Source: Nyssa sinensis (lineage: Eukaryota; Streptophyta; Magnoliopsida; Cornales; Nyssaceae). Taken from it: 64,000 bases of DNA. Positions within the stretch are counted from its first letter, which is position 1, and the number at the start of each line of letters is the position of its first letter. The notes under the pieces are model-generated. The model did no database searches. It had not been told where the DNA came from and saw nothing but the letters and a program-made list of their open reading frames with translations. This document shows, one piece after another, positions 1 to 11,700 of the stretch. The stretch is taken from assembly GCA_008638375.1 (NCBI GenBank), contig CM018041.1, positions 5,385,501 to 5,449,500 of the forward strand. The letters are read 5' to 3'. Both the position numbers and the translations under genes were made by a program.

Positions 1-602
1 TCATCAATATAATTTTAGAATAAATTAACAGTGATCAACCATGCAACTCAATTGACCTTTGCAGTCAACACATGTCAAAATTCAATTATTGTCCAGCCTC
101 AAAGAGAAGCCACAATCTTTATTGTATACAATGCAGAATTTTCAGCACAAAGCATCACTGCATAAAAATGTCTAAACAAAGCAACTTATCAAGCCTACTA
201 GTATCAAGAATCAAATAATTTTTCTATAAGAAACTTCATACCACAATGTCATTGCTAGAACCTGCATGGAACACCTTACACAGTCCTTGTAATTGCACAC
301 CAATCTTAAATCATCTTAGAGAATTGAAGTTGTGATCATCAAAGGTGTTGCATAAAGTCTCTTTCTAGTAGGCGTGTGATGTTAGAACATAAGTGTACAA
401 TAAAAAATAATCATAAAATCTACCACCATATACTTGCTTTGCAGAACATAAAAGTTGATATATGAAAGAACCCAATCATATTCTCATCATTATGGTTCAT
501 CAGCTCTACTAATCAAAAAACAAAAAATAGAAAAAAATTATGGTTCATCAGCTCAATCTAAAACAACATAGCCTATTGGAGACAATATAGAGTTACTAAC
601 TT
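1..602. other. AT-rich sequence, no gene seen
   Basis: No frame with coding character and no repeat signature that I recognise. A short direct repeat ATTATGGTTCATCAGCTC occurs near 488 and 537. Confidence 0.5.
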
Positions 603-1740
603 TTTTTTTTTTTTTTGATAAGTAGAAGTTGTCTATATTAACAAAGCACCCCCTTTTTTTTTTGGTGGGGGAGGGGAGGGGAGAGTCCTTAGAATCCCCA
701 AAAAAATCCACTAAGTACTAGATACACACCAAATTGGCCCAAAAGAAAAGTAACCTCAAAAGACTATCTTCTTTGAACATATAAAGGAGTTATTCTTCCC
801 CCTAAAAAACACTCATATTTCTCTCTCGATATGCACCAAATCAAGTACATGCTGTCCCTCCTCCACACCCTTCTAACCCCCCCCCCCCCCCCCCCCCCCT
901 CTTCTCTTTTCTCACATTGCTACCACTCAATCAAAAAAGAAGCCCCTTCAATGAAGCAGGAGATGCCCAAGCACAATCGAAAATAGAGAGCAAAAATCAC
1001 CAACAATCCCACACCCATGGACAATGAACAAGAAGATGATCTACTAACTCCCTTTCCTCCTTATGGACCTTACCCATGTAACTATTTGCCAAGCCCTCTT
1101 TTGAAGTTTGTCCATAGTTAAAATGGACCCTCATATTGCCTCTCATGCAAAAAAAAAAAAAAAACCTTGGAATTGGGAGTGCCAAATCAAATTCTAACAC
1201 CCCCCCCCCCCCCCCAAAAAAAAAAGAACAATTATTTATAATTGTGAACATCTTGGAATTGCTCACTTTCCAAACCAATACGTCGCTCCTCCCTTCTACC
1301 ACCTCACATCTACTCAAAAACCTCAACATCCTAGCCACTTCCTCCACCTCCCAATCAAAGAAATGCCTCCTAAACTTGGGAAAAATTTCTCTTTGTCAAT
1401 GTCTGTATTAAACAAATCGGGGAAACATTCCCTAAAGGCACACTATTCATCCATCTAAAATTTCACTCTTCCACCCCACCCACCTCAAAACAAGTATACC
1501 CCTGAAAATCCATTATGCCTCTTTGAATCATTTGCCATACCCCACAACCCAAAACCTCCATTACTTCCTTTGGGAATCAACCTTCCTCCAAGCTACCATA
1601 TTTCATGGTTACCATCTCCTCCTTCCAAAGCGCATTATCCCCCATGCCAAACCTCCACAACCACTTTCCTGGGAAGGCTTTATTAAAGAATCTCAAATTT
1701 TTAATTCTCTGTCCTAAAGTGCACCTTCCTCTTCATATAT
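603..1740 (-). mobile_element. L1-type LINE 3' fragment (RT C-terminal zinc-binding region)
   Basis: On the minus strand a broken frame reads a zinc-binding His/Cys segment (HLLVHCPWVWDCW near 997-1050) typical of the C-terminus of plant non-LTR reverse transcriptases. The element ends at its 3' side with a T-run plus GATAAGTA on the plus strand (603-625), i.e. a TACTTATC(A)n tail on the element strand, shared with other LINE tails in the window. Long C and A homopolymers interrupt it. Degenerate. Confidence 0.6.
877..899. repeat. Long C/G homopolymer, one of seven in the window
   Basis: Run of 23 C. Others: C16 at 1200-1215 joined to A11, G21 at 2781-2801, C15 at 10853-10867 joined to an A-run, G17 at 17034-17050, C13 at 30453-30465, and a G-run at 55426-55438. 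All lie in introns or flanks. Confidence 0.85.
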
Positions 1741-4267
1741 GCAATTCCAACCTTAGGCCCTAATTTAGCAGAAGGTGTCATTTCTTTTTTTCACAAACTT
1801 GACCAACATTTCTTTTTAACTTCCCCATTCCGTTCTACCTTCCTTCTGCCCTTCTTAGAGCTTCAACTTCCACCACATAGCTCTTACTTGTGTTTGATTG
1901 ATTTTATACCATGATCAATCAAATTAAACAACTCAAATACTTATCTCAATTTTCAGGTGCAATTAGAACCGAGTCTATGCAAAATTGTTGTCCTTCGATA
2001 ATTTATGAAGAATGAACAGATTATAAGGATGGCCTCAATCCAATACTGAAAAGGCCAATGACTGCAAATACAAGAGTTCTTTTACCTGCCACATATGAAC
2101 TAAAAAAAGAAATCAGAGTGTACAAAGCTAGATGCATAATATATATGAAACAAAAGTAAATACATCATTACTTTCACATACCCCAATGCCTTCATTTTCA
2201 AGCCATCATCACCTGCAGTATAGGGGGTGTCGGGCATGCACAGGTTGCTTCGGGAACATAGCAACTAGGAGAACTTGAAGGTGTCACAGGAAAGTGAGTA
2301 TAATCAATTAGAAGCACATGCAAATTTCAAGAATTAGTAAGCAAAATATATAACCAACCCAATAAGTCAATTGAAAAAGAACAACACAAAACGTCAGTAA
2401 TTAGCCATTAAGAAAGTTCAGACAAACTAATAAAGGGAGAACATTAGAAAGCAAACACTGGATAGGCAGCAATAACCATCCAGACAGAAAAATTAAGTCC
2501 TACAAAAGGTGCACCAAATATTAAGAAGCTTCTGAAAGATTACTCCAACATAGTACTGAATCAACTGAACTTTTAGCCCAAGTCTCTGCAAATGTAATAA
2601 CAGTACAGCAAGATTAAAGATGTTAAGTCCCAAACTTCCAACAAGAATGCATTGCAAGAGGTAAGAAATCAGGTTCACAAGTGCTCCAAGAAACCATGCC
2701 TGTCAAAATATTAAATAATAACAAAGAAGAAGTGTTAAGAAATTTGATAAGGACATAGAAACAGCTAGACAGAGAGAAATGGGGGGGGGGGGGGGGGGGG
2801 GCACTCTTATATGTTCTTTGTAGAAATGAATTTTATATTTCTCTTAACATATGGGAGAGGACAGAGGACAGATGAGGTCAGCTCCAAGAGACAGGAGGAA
2901 GTGCACACTTTGAATATAGGTTCATATGCCCAGACTGAAAAATGCCCATCACTGCACAGTAAAGCTTCCGAGATATTCACACGGAGGAAACAACAGAATA
3001 AGGTAACATAAGATTATTAGGGAGGGGGTTAACATAAAGGAAAACAGCCGAAAACCAATTGACTTCACATAATACCAAATTTGATACAACTACATAATCA
3101 AGGATTACAGAAGCTATTCAGTAATATAAACAATTGTGCAGGAGTTAAAAATTAGGTTCATTTTCATAAACCCTCGTGTATGCACAGCTACGAGGAAAAA
3201 TCACTCTTTAAATGGTAAATATGAACAAATGAGCAAGAGAGAATAAGACCTCATGATGTTGAACCATATATTTCATAATATGCACCGGATATGCTGACTA
3301 CATAATCTCAAAAGCAATCATAACTCAATAATTTTTAGAACAAAAATTATACTGGTTCAAGAAGGCTGCAAAATGAGGCAGGTGAAATGGATCCATTCAT
3401 ATATATAATAAAAAATAAAGGTCTCTTCCTTTGTTCCCTCCCTCTCTCTTGTATTTTATCCCTTAAAATAAATCTTGAGGGTATCACAGGACATCAGAAG
3501 GAATTAGGAGATTAAACAAAAACATCAAAGCAGATAAACAATTATCACCTACAATTGTGATAAATTAGATATCTCATAATTAGCACTTTATTCTTATTCT
3601 TTTCTCCATGTATTTTTTTTTGTTTTTTGTGTTTGACAAGTAACTTTTTCTCCATGTACTATAGATGTCAACATGGACCATATTTAATCACTGACAAAAT
3701 ACAATGTGGTGAGCACAAACCATAACCAGTTAACCACCATGAATAAATTAATAGCCTAATCAGCTTATCGGGTACATCATATAACCCTTCATACTATTGA
3801 CAAAGATTAGCTCAATTTCTATCAAGGTTATAAATCTTGTATTTAGCCTTCTAGAGGAATTGATCCACAAAGTTTACAGCAAGATATAACATGAGTATGA
3901 TTTTAATTATCATTCATGCTTTTCACATAACCCCCAATTAACCTAGAAATTAGTACTGTTGCATGTTCATAGAAATAACACCTCAAGTTCCAAGGACACT
4001 TCCTTAGCATATTAAGTACTTTATTTTAAATTTGATACTTTGTACATGGCATAACTATAATTTAATGTTCGTTTAGATCAAAGGTTTGCTCTAATAAATA
4101 ACCAATTATAATGGCCATCATTTCTTCTAATAAGATTCAAGTCTAAAATAATATGATGGGTTCCGTCAGTAATGAGAGCACAATAAATTTCTTGGGAAAA
4201 TAATGGTTGAAGGAGAATTATCAAAGGCCATCTGCAACAAATGCAACTCCCTCCCCATCAAGAGCTA
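1741..4267. other. 3' flank or 3'-UTR intron of SF1
   Basis: AT-rich, with no coding frame that I accept. If SF1 has a 3'-UTR intron starting at the donor near 4464, its acceptor and the last exon should lie here on the minus strand, but I could not fix them. Holds the G21 run at 2781 and a short T-rich GACAAGTAA tail remnant near 3609-3645. Confidence 0.4.
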
Positions 4268-4412
4268 GAGGGCTAGCCCAATGCACGAGGCTCCCGCCAT
4301 TGCGGGACATGGGGAGGGTTAGATGTACGCTGCCTTAACCCCACAAGCGGAGGGGTGGTTCCAGGTCACAACGGAGCAACTTTACTATTGTGCCAAGGTC
4401 CTCCTCAAGGAT
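4268..4412 (-). mobile_element. tRNA-derived SINE (Au-like)
   Basis: Read on the minus strand the element begins with an A-box-like stretch (CCTTGGCACAATAGTAAAGT, 4386-4405) and a box-B-adjacent TGTGACC segment, then CCGCTTGTGGGG, AACCCTCCCC and GGGAGCCTCGTGCATTGGGC. This order matches the widespread plant Au-type SINE. It lies in the presumed 3'-UTR intron or 3' flank of SF1. Confidence 0.7.
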
Positions 4413-4464
4413 AGTAGTATTATTTTCCCCTAAGAAAAGAAGGAAAAGAATGTAGGATGCTTAC

Positions 4465-7055
4465 CTTTCAATCTGAAGGCACCATTGAAAGAAACACATC
4501 ATTTCATCTCCACCATGAACCTCTCATACTCCGTATCTGTACCATAAGTTTTCTCAACAGATGAAACAGGGGGAGGCAGTGGAGGATTTGAGGCCCATGG
4601 CACACTTCCCATGCTCTGTGAATGATCCAATATAGACTGAGCCACAGTAGGAGGGGGAGGAGCTGCACCATAGTAAGATGGGTAACCAAATGAAGATGTT
4701 GGACATGCAGATTGAGCACTCAGGGGCACCGCAGCTGCAGAGCTCCCACAAACATTGGTAGCAACCGATTGAACAGAGGAGCTATTTTGAGATTGCACTC
4801 CAGGGGGGTAACTTTGTTGAGCTTCACCAGAAGCAGCAGTCTGTGATGGGGCACCAGAGGAAACTACTGGTGGAGGATATTGTACTCCATAAGGAGGCAT
4901 AGGTTGACCCGGGATAGGAATGTACATAGTTGATCCTGGAGGGGGAGGGTAATAAGGAGCATAAGGAGGAAGTACAGGTGCCCCCCAAGGAACTGGAGAG
5001 ACACCATAGCTCCCAGGAGGCGTATTCCCTAGAGGACCACCTGTTGTATACTGCTGGGATGGATAGGCGCCACTAGCCTAATTAGGAGCAGGATAGGTAG
5101 GCATTGTTGGAGCAGGAGGGCCTGGGGGCACAGCAGGTTGAGGGGCCTTACCAGCAACTCTCACAGCAATCGTCCTCCCATCTAGAAGGTGACCATTCAT
5201 ACGGGAAATTGCATCATTGGCCTGCTGAACATTGGAATACTTCACAAAACCATAACCTTTGCTCAATCCACTAACCCGGTCCTTAATAACCTTAGCCATC
5301 ACAATATCACCAAAAGGAGAAAACAATTGGATTAAACCATCATCATCAAGAGTAGGTGGCAGGTATCCAATGTACAAATTTGTATCATCATAGTCCTTAG
5401 TGGGCTTAACTGCATTTGTCCCCAAGCCTGCTTGTGATGTAACCCCAATACCTCCAGCACTGTTACCACTGGCCCAAGGAGGATTGCTTCCTGAACTGCC
5501 TGAACCAAGAGCGAGTGTTCCAGTGTTAAGTTTGGTCAACGAGTCAGGGACAGTGCCTTCTAACTCCGCCAAGAAGTTCTGATACTCATCATCCATTTTC
5601 TTGCCGATTGTTCCCTTCACTGGACAGTCAATTGTGGGGTGCCCACCATCACCACATATTTTACAAAGAACATCACTCTTGAAGGTAGAAGTACGAGAAG
5701 GACAAGCATACTGCCGGTGGCCTGGCTCACCACATAATCTACAGTATTCCTCATCTCTTATAGTACCATTCAGAGCAGCAAGTTCCCTAAGTTGCTGCCT
5801 CTTATGCTCATTAAGCACTTCATCAACAGGCTGTAAGAGCTTCTCCACCATACCAGCAGCAGCATCGAGAGCTTCCTGTGTCTCAGCTTCCACTAAGACA
5901 TGTAAATCCTCATTCTCCGAAGGATCAGGTTTCAAGTCCCTTTTTTGTTGTAACCTTCCTTCTTTCACCGACCCCTTACCCCGAATTACAATTTTTGCTC
6001 CAGTTTCTCTCTCCATTCTTTTCTGTGTATTCCCTCTTGGCCCAATAATAAGTCCGATAAAATTGTAACCTGGGTATTCTTTCATGGGTATGTAAAGCTT
6101 CTTCTGAAGCTTTGGAGGCCGGTAATCAGCCGGGGGCTTAAATGCTGGGTTTTTCTTAATAATCTGCGATATAATAACTTGCCTCTCTCGAACCAACCTT
6201 TCGCGCGCTCGATATTCTCTAGTGTTTATTCGAATTCCCAGGGTATCATATATCGGGTTCCGGAGAAGGTGACCGAGCACCTTCAGGCCGGTCATCCAAA
6301 GGCAACCCAGAGTGTAACTTTCGACTAATCTCAAGCAGCCTACTATTAAGAGCTTGAATTTCGGGGTCAAACTCAATACCTCCAGTGAAATCTTTCATGA
6401 AATCAGGCAACTGAATTACCGGCTTGGGCTCATCATCAGCCCACCTTGATTTCCTTTTCCTCTTGCCAGCACTACCACCGTCACTGCCGCCACCTTCGTT
6501 GGATTCGGTTGGAGGAGGGTCCCAACGGCTTCGACGCCTACGCCTACTGGTTGTTTCCTCCTCCCCACCCGAGTAGTCCTTGTCGGTGCCACTGTGTGTA
6601 TTGGTTAAACCATTTCCAGACAGCAATGACTTGTGAATCTCAGGTTTCGAGGGCGTATCAATCTGAGTACCGTCCGACGCCTTATCTGCAGTCCTCAAAT
6701 GGCCATTTTCGAGGTTCGAAGTTTCCTGCTTTTGATAGTTAGATTGACCAGAATTCTCATCCAATCCTAGGGGTTTTGACATCGAATCTTGATTCTGATA
6801 ATTTGAACCGGGGTTTTCTCGAGGATTCTGATCATACGAACACAGGTTTCTTTCTGATTGATGTTCTTCATACGAACCTAGGGTTCCCGATTGACTTTGG
6901 CCACGTGAATCTATGGTTTGTGAAGGATATTGCTCATAAGGAGCTATGGTTTCCCGGGGATTCTTGTAATAGGAATCTAGAGATTGAGGGAGGTTTTCGG
7001 TTGAGTTCTCGACTGGGTTTTCTGAGGAAGGAACAAGATGGGATTGCGAATCCAT
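4465..7055 (-). CDS. SF1: Splicing factor 1 / branchpoint-binding protein (SF1/BBP), frame broken
   Basis: Nuclear pre-mRNA splicing factor that recognises the intron branchpoint and contacts U2AF. ATG at 7053-7055, natural TGA at 4499-4501; no intron interrupts the coding part, as in Arabidopsis SF1. Domains in order (residue numbers after correcting the frame): Ser/Arg-rich N-terminus with two basic SRW motifs near 176 and 204 (U2AF-ligand type), KH/QUA2 domain about 320-410 with the GPRG loop near 338, two CCHC zinc knuckles near 438 and 464, an RRM about 558-636, and a Pro/Gly/Tyr-rich tail. Expected product 851 residues, against about 800 in Arabidopsis. Two lesions: one extra base at about 6254 shifts the frame after residue 267, and codon 659 is TAG (5078-5080) where CAG is plausible; the frame stays open after both. 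A good donor (4463-4464) lies 34 nt past the natural stop, so a 3'-UTR intron is likely. Identity sure; intactness doubtful. Confidence 0.93.
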
Positions 7056-7290
7056 GAAGGTCGACTGAAAATCTATGAGGTTCCTCGATATCAGGTTTTA
7101 GATAGACAGAGCCGCAAAATGGGACAACAAAGATTTGAGCTTCTGGAGATTGCTGTCCCAAAGATGTCTGAAGAGTGAAGAGAAATGGAGAATTAGAGAC
7201 GGATTTGTACCAAAACAGGAAAAATTACAAAGTAATGGTACGTACATGTACGTATATATCTTCTGGAAAGGATAACCAAACATGTATTCG
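7056..7290 (-). promoter_or_regulatory. 5' UTR and promoter-proximal region of SF1
   Basis: Sequence directly upstream of the SF1 start codon, read on the minus strand. It is pyrimidine-rich near 7140-7200 and contains a short TATA-rich stretch near 7250-7260. No upstream in-frame ATG extends the SF1 protein. Assignment is by position only; the transcription start cannot be fixed. Confidence 0.35.
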
Positions 7291-8709
7291 GATCATCGTG
7301 GGTCGGTTTAGAACATCTCAGGTAATCCTTTCTGCTTTGGTGATGTTAACTTGCGCAGGTTGACAAATTAAGATACTTTAATTGATAACTTGTTTTTAAA
7401 CTAGTTTTAACAAATCTTCACCTCGTCAGTCCACTTGTTGTGCCGAGCTCGCAGGGTTCGATCTTGCCATCCATTTTTTTGAGTTAAGTCACCAGTCAGA
7501 AGTACTAATTTAAGCGTTTAATGATTTTACAAAAATAATAATCTTGCATAAAAAAATAAAATTAATCAAATTTTGATTATTTGAATATCTCTTTGTTTGA
7601 CCAAAAAAAAAAAAATATCACATGTTGTTAACTTGGACGGTCTCAGGTCAATAACTTAAGGTGATTACGAATTTACTTTCATCGTTTTTATTAAAAAGAG
7701 ATCTGTAATTTATTTATTTCTTTTAATTTCGTGTAGATTTGTTATACTGAGACTATCTCGGTTAATAACTTATGACTCTTGTCAATAGGTGATTACAGAT
7801 TCACTTTTCATTTTATTTATTAAAAAGAGATGTATAATTTATTTATTTCTTTCAATTTCGTGTAGATTTGTTATAGGAATTGAGTTTGAATTATAAGTTT
7901 TCTAGAGTTAAGAATTGATAAACTTTTTAAACTTATAATATAATGAGATTGATTATACATATACCATACGTTAATAAAAAAATATAAAAAATCAACATGT
8001 TAATCTCTTCTTTTATTCCATTCTCACACTTATTATTGTTTTCTTTTCCTTTTCTCTCTCCCCTCTCTTTCTCTCTCACTACTATCTTACCTAAAATATA
8101 AAAAAATTATTTTTTCTTATTACTGTGACTGATTATAGTTAGCTTGAAACTTAACATGTGACAAGGGTTCGGATTTGTTAATGTCATTTTCAATAGTTAC
8201 TCATATTTGAGTTAAAAAATTATTTGAATTTGATACTCTTTAATATTTCCTTGTTTTTATTGGAATCTTTTTAAAAAAATTCACACCTTATTTCAAAATA
8301 ATTCTCATCATATCATAAAAATCTTAAATTTATTTTGAATCGTAATTTGAGTCCATAAATAATATTGTACTGATTTTAGTTTAAATGTGAATTAAAAACA
8401 GGATTTAGTATGACTTTGAATTTATTATTGAAGAATATTTTTAAAAATTTTGACTTATATTGAAGTTTAAGACCAGGTTTATTTCTCTGTTGGAATGAGA
8501 AACGCAAAGGGAGAGCTATCAGAGTATCAAAGAGATTTCACTTCTCAGCAGCCTAAAAAAAAAGGTTCATGCCTGCACTAAACAGAAAAGGAGTTTTTTG
8601 TATTGACTATATTTTAGCGTTTATCTCCAAAAACATGGAGCATTACTATATTTCGTCTACGTAATGTTACTATGGCCGTGAATTAGGATATATAAATAAC
8701 TACAGTGGT
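7291..8709. other. Intergenic and 3' flank of ValRS
   Basis: AT-rich. Apart from the duplication at 7660-7876 I see nothing coding. The first 150-250 bases below the ValRS stop (8710) must hold its 3' UTR and poly(A) signal. Confidence 0.5.
7660..7876. repeat. Tandem duplication between SF1 and ValRS
   Basis: GGTGATTACGAATTTACTTT to GTGTAGATTTGTTATA (7660-7746) recurs, diverged, as GGTGATTACAGATTCACTTT to GTGTAGATTTGTTATA (7791-7876). Offset about 131 bp. Confidence 0.75.
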
Positions 8710-11700
8710 TCAATTGTTTTGGTTCACCAATGCTTCTGCAGCAATTTCGCGTTCGAGATGTTGGCTAGCTTGTTCAAAAGACAAAAGTTCTTGCATAAGC
8801 GTGGAAAGTTTCGCTATATTTTCTTCATGAATATGGAGTGGAACCTTCTCTTGGTAGCCTGAAGCATTCATCATCCCCGTTAGGCTGTCCCGTTGCCTGC
8901 AAAAATACTAACTCCATTAATCTCACACACAATTATTAGAGGTGAAGAAGACCTGCCTATCAAAGTAGCAACTATGCTGCAAATGATATAATTGTTGTTG
9001 ATATAATGTTCATTCACCCCCTTAAAAGCACTAATATTAATTGATGACAAGAGGATCAAGCGAGTATAAGTTTTCCATATCACAAGTAGATTGATTCAAA
9101 ATATCTCCCCAATAAAAAGGGAGAGGAGGTGGGGGAACTCCCAATTTAAGTAATGAAGCCCTTGTCAGCACAAATATTAAGTGATGACAAGAGGCTCAAG
9201 CCCACTAAAAACTTGCCATGTCACAATGAGATTGATTCAAAATATTTCCCAATAAAAGGAAAGGGGAAGGGGGGGGGCTCCCAATTTCAGTTTTGAACCT
9301 CTTCACTAAATCACGAGCTTATGTGCACTTCTGCTCCATTTGGTAGGAGGGAAGAGAGGAAGGAAAGGAGGGATGGACAGGGACTTTCCTTTGTTTGGTA
9401 GGAAGGAAAGGAAAAAGAGGGAAGACCCATCCCTTCACGATCCACCATATTCATTCCTCCCATGGAGGGAAAAGGTCCCTCATTTCTTTTACGTTTTTCC
9501 CCTTCAAAATACAATAGCAAAATCAAGAAATTCCCTTCTTTTTCCCCCTTTTGGTTTCTATTTAACCAAACAAAAGGATAGAGAGACCCCTTCCTTACCT
9601 AGGGCTATCTTTTCCATCCCTCCTACCGGATCCTTTCTAATTTTCCATTCCTCCTATCAAACAAAGCATTAAGCTCATTTCATCATCAATAAAATGGAAT
9701 TTCCACTTGATTCTCCATGCAGTGATGCACCAGCCATGAGGGAGAAAGCTTGAAGCAGAAGAAACAGCAAGATCAGACAACTAAAAATTAGCAATGATTT
9801 CTGCTTAACTCAAGGAGAAACTCAATTCAACAGGTATGATCAGAGCATCAACTGAGTTTATATCTCAATTTAGAGGAATCGTCATACATTTATTGCTTAG
9901 GGGCAAAAATGTAAGGGTTTAGATTTTGCATGGTTTACTGTGCATCATTTCCTTTGCTTGTTGAAAATAATTTTCTTCTGATATGGCAACAAGGCCAATT
10001 AATCTCCAATACAAGTATCATCATAATTTTTTTTTTTTTATAATGCGGATTATTAATTTTTGAATTTTTGTTTGTGTTTACACAGCAATATGTACGCTCA
10101 GCTTATTTTGAACTCTTTTACTATCATGCTGTTGAGCTTCACAATGTTCCATTTCTAGATGACCAAAGCTTGAATCAAATAAAACTTAGAACTGTGTAAA
10201 AAATCAGAATGCCAATTATGGCACTCTCTTCCATTTTTCTCCTTTAGATAAAAATGTTATATGGCTGTCCGCATGAGTAATTGAACGAACAACCTTTAAC
10301 ACCAAGTGACTAAGTCTCACTGCTTTCATGTCATCACTGAAGAAACAAAACTTGTATATAGTTACGAGTGTTACGACAGTATTCAGTTAAGAAAAGACAC
10401 TTACTTTTGTATGTCCTCCATCTTTTTCTTGAGCTTTTCACGTTCTACTTCAGCATTAAGAGTTCCTCTAAGCTTGAGATAAACAGAAATGGCTTCATTT
10501 ACAACAGATACTGCACATCCGGCTGGAGCAGCATCATTCTCACTTAAAACCTGGTAAAAATTTGTTTCAAGGGAGAGAAGAATTGTCACTGAAACACTAA
10601 ATAGAAACAAGAATTAATACTACAAAGGTCACTACAACCTTAATCCCTATCTAAAATCAGAGTACATCAAGGCTCAACAATTAAGCTCTCATACATTAGC
10701 TCGGATAGAAAGAAGGAATTTAACAAGACTCCACCTCAGATCTTCAGCTTGAGCAGAAAACATAAATTTACAAAAAAGATAGAAATTGAAAAAATAATAA
10801 TAACAAAAAACAAATAAATGAATATGGTCATAAAAAAGTTCAGCGTTCATTGCCCCCCCCCCCCCCCAAAAAAAAAAAGAACAGTTAGAGAAATAAGAAA
10901 CATAATAAAAAAAAATTGAAAAGAGGATATAGTTGCTTTACGCAGCTGATTTAGCATAAATCTTTGCCAGATCTATTATGAACATTAAATCCTGACATTA
11001 TTCAAGTAGCTCATAGAATTAAAATAGCATGGGTTAAATGGAAAAGTGCTTCTAGCGTATGGTGTGATTGATGAATACCTTTTAAATTGAAAGGTAAATT
11101 TTATAGAGCAACTATCAGACCAGTGAGGCTGTATGGATCAGAATATTCATCACTTAAGAAATAACATGTTAATAAAATGAGTGTGGCCGAAATGAGGATG
11201 TTTAAATTGATGTGTGGCAATATAAGAAAGATAAAATTAAAAATGAATACATTCATGAGATGGGAGAAATAGCACCGAAGGAGATAAATGAGAGAATTAA
11301 TTAAGGCAGCATGGCTATGTACAATAAAGACCAATAACTGCAATATGGCCCATTGAAGTATTTGCAAGTCCTAACATAAGCAAGAAGTGTAATCTTCCAA
11401 TTTTTAGTTTACTTGGAGAAGATATAGTTGATTCTGGCAAGAGATGTGAGCGATACCCCTCCTCTATTTTGAGGGTGATGTTGGGTGCATTTAACCCTCC
11501 CCAGACCCCGTAGTGGCGCCTCCTGTACTAGGCTAGCCCCCTCTTTTAGCACATTTTCAAGTTTGTGGCCAATTTACATCCTCTGTTCATTATTTGGAAT
11601 CTGTTGCTAAGAGCCATAAAAACATCAGGAACTCCCTATGAGGAGGATTAAGGGATGAATGGTGATTTGAAAACTAAATGTTCCCCTCTCCAAAATGGTG

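Noticed and set aside
4504..4751. Extra minus-strand frames over the SF1 tail
   Set aside because: Out-of-frame shadows of the proline-rich SF1 coding region.
6246..6376. Overlapping SF1 frames as a programmed ribosomal frameshift
   Set aside because: No slippery heptamer or downstream structure at the shift point, no such mechanism is known to me for SF1, and the same type of one-base insertion occurs in two unrelated genes here.
4499..7055. SF1 as a retrocopy because its coding part lacks introns
   Set aside because: The Arabidopsis SF1 coding sequence is also uninterrupted, there is no A-tail, and a good donor follows the stop codon.
9311..9672. Two opposite frames over 9311-9672 as a gene
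   Set aside because: They read the purine- and pyrimidine-rich arms of a MITE-like inverted repeat.
11101..11367. 88-codon minus-strand frame
   Set aside because: Antisense of the RTE LINE fragment on the plus strand.
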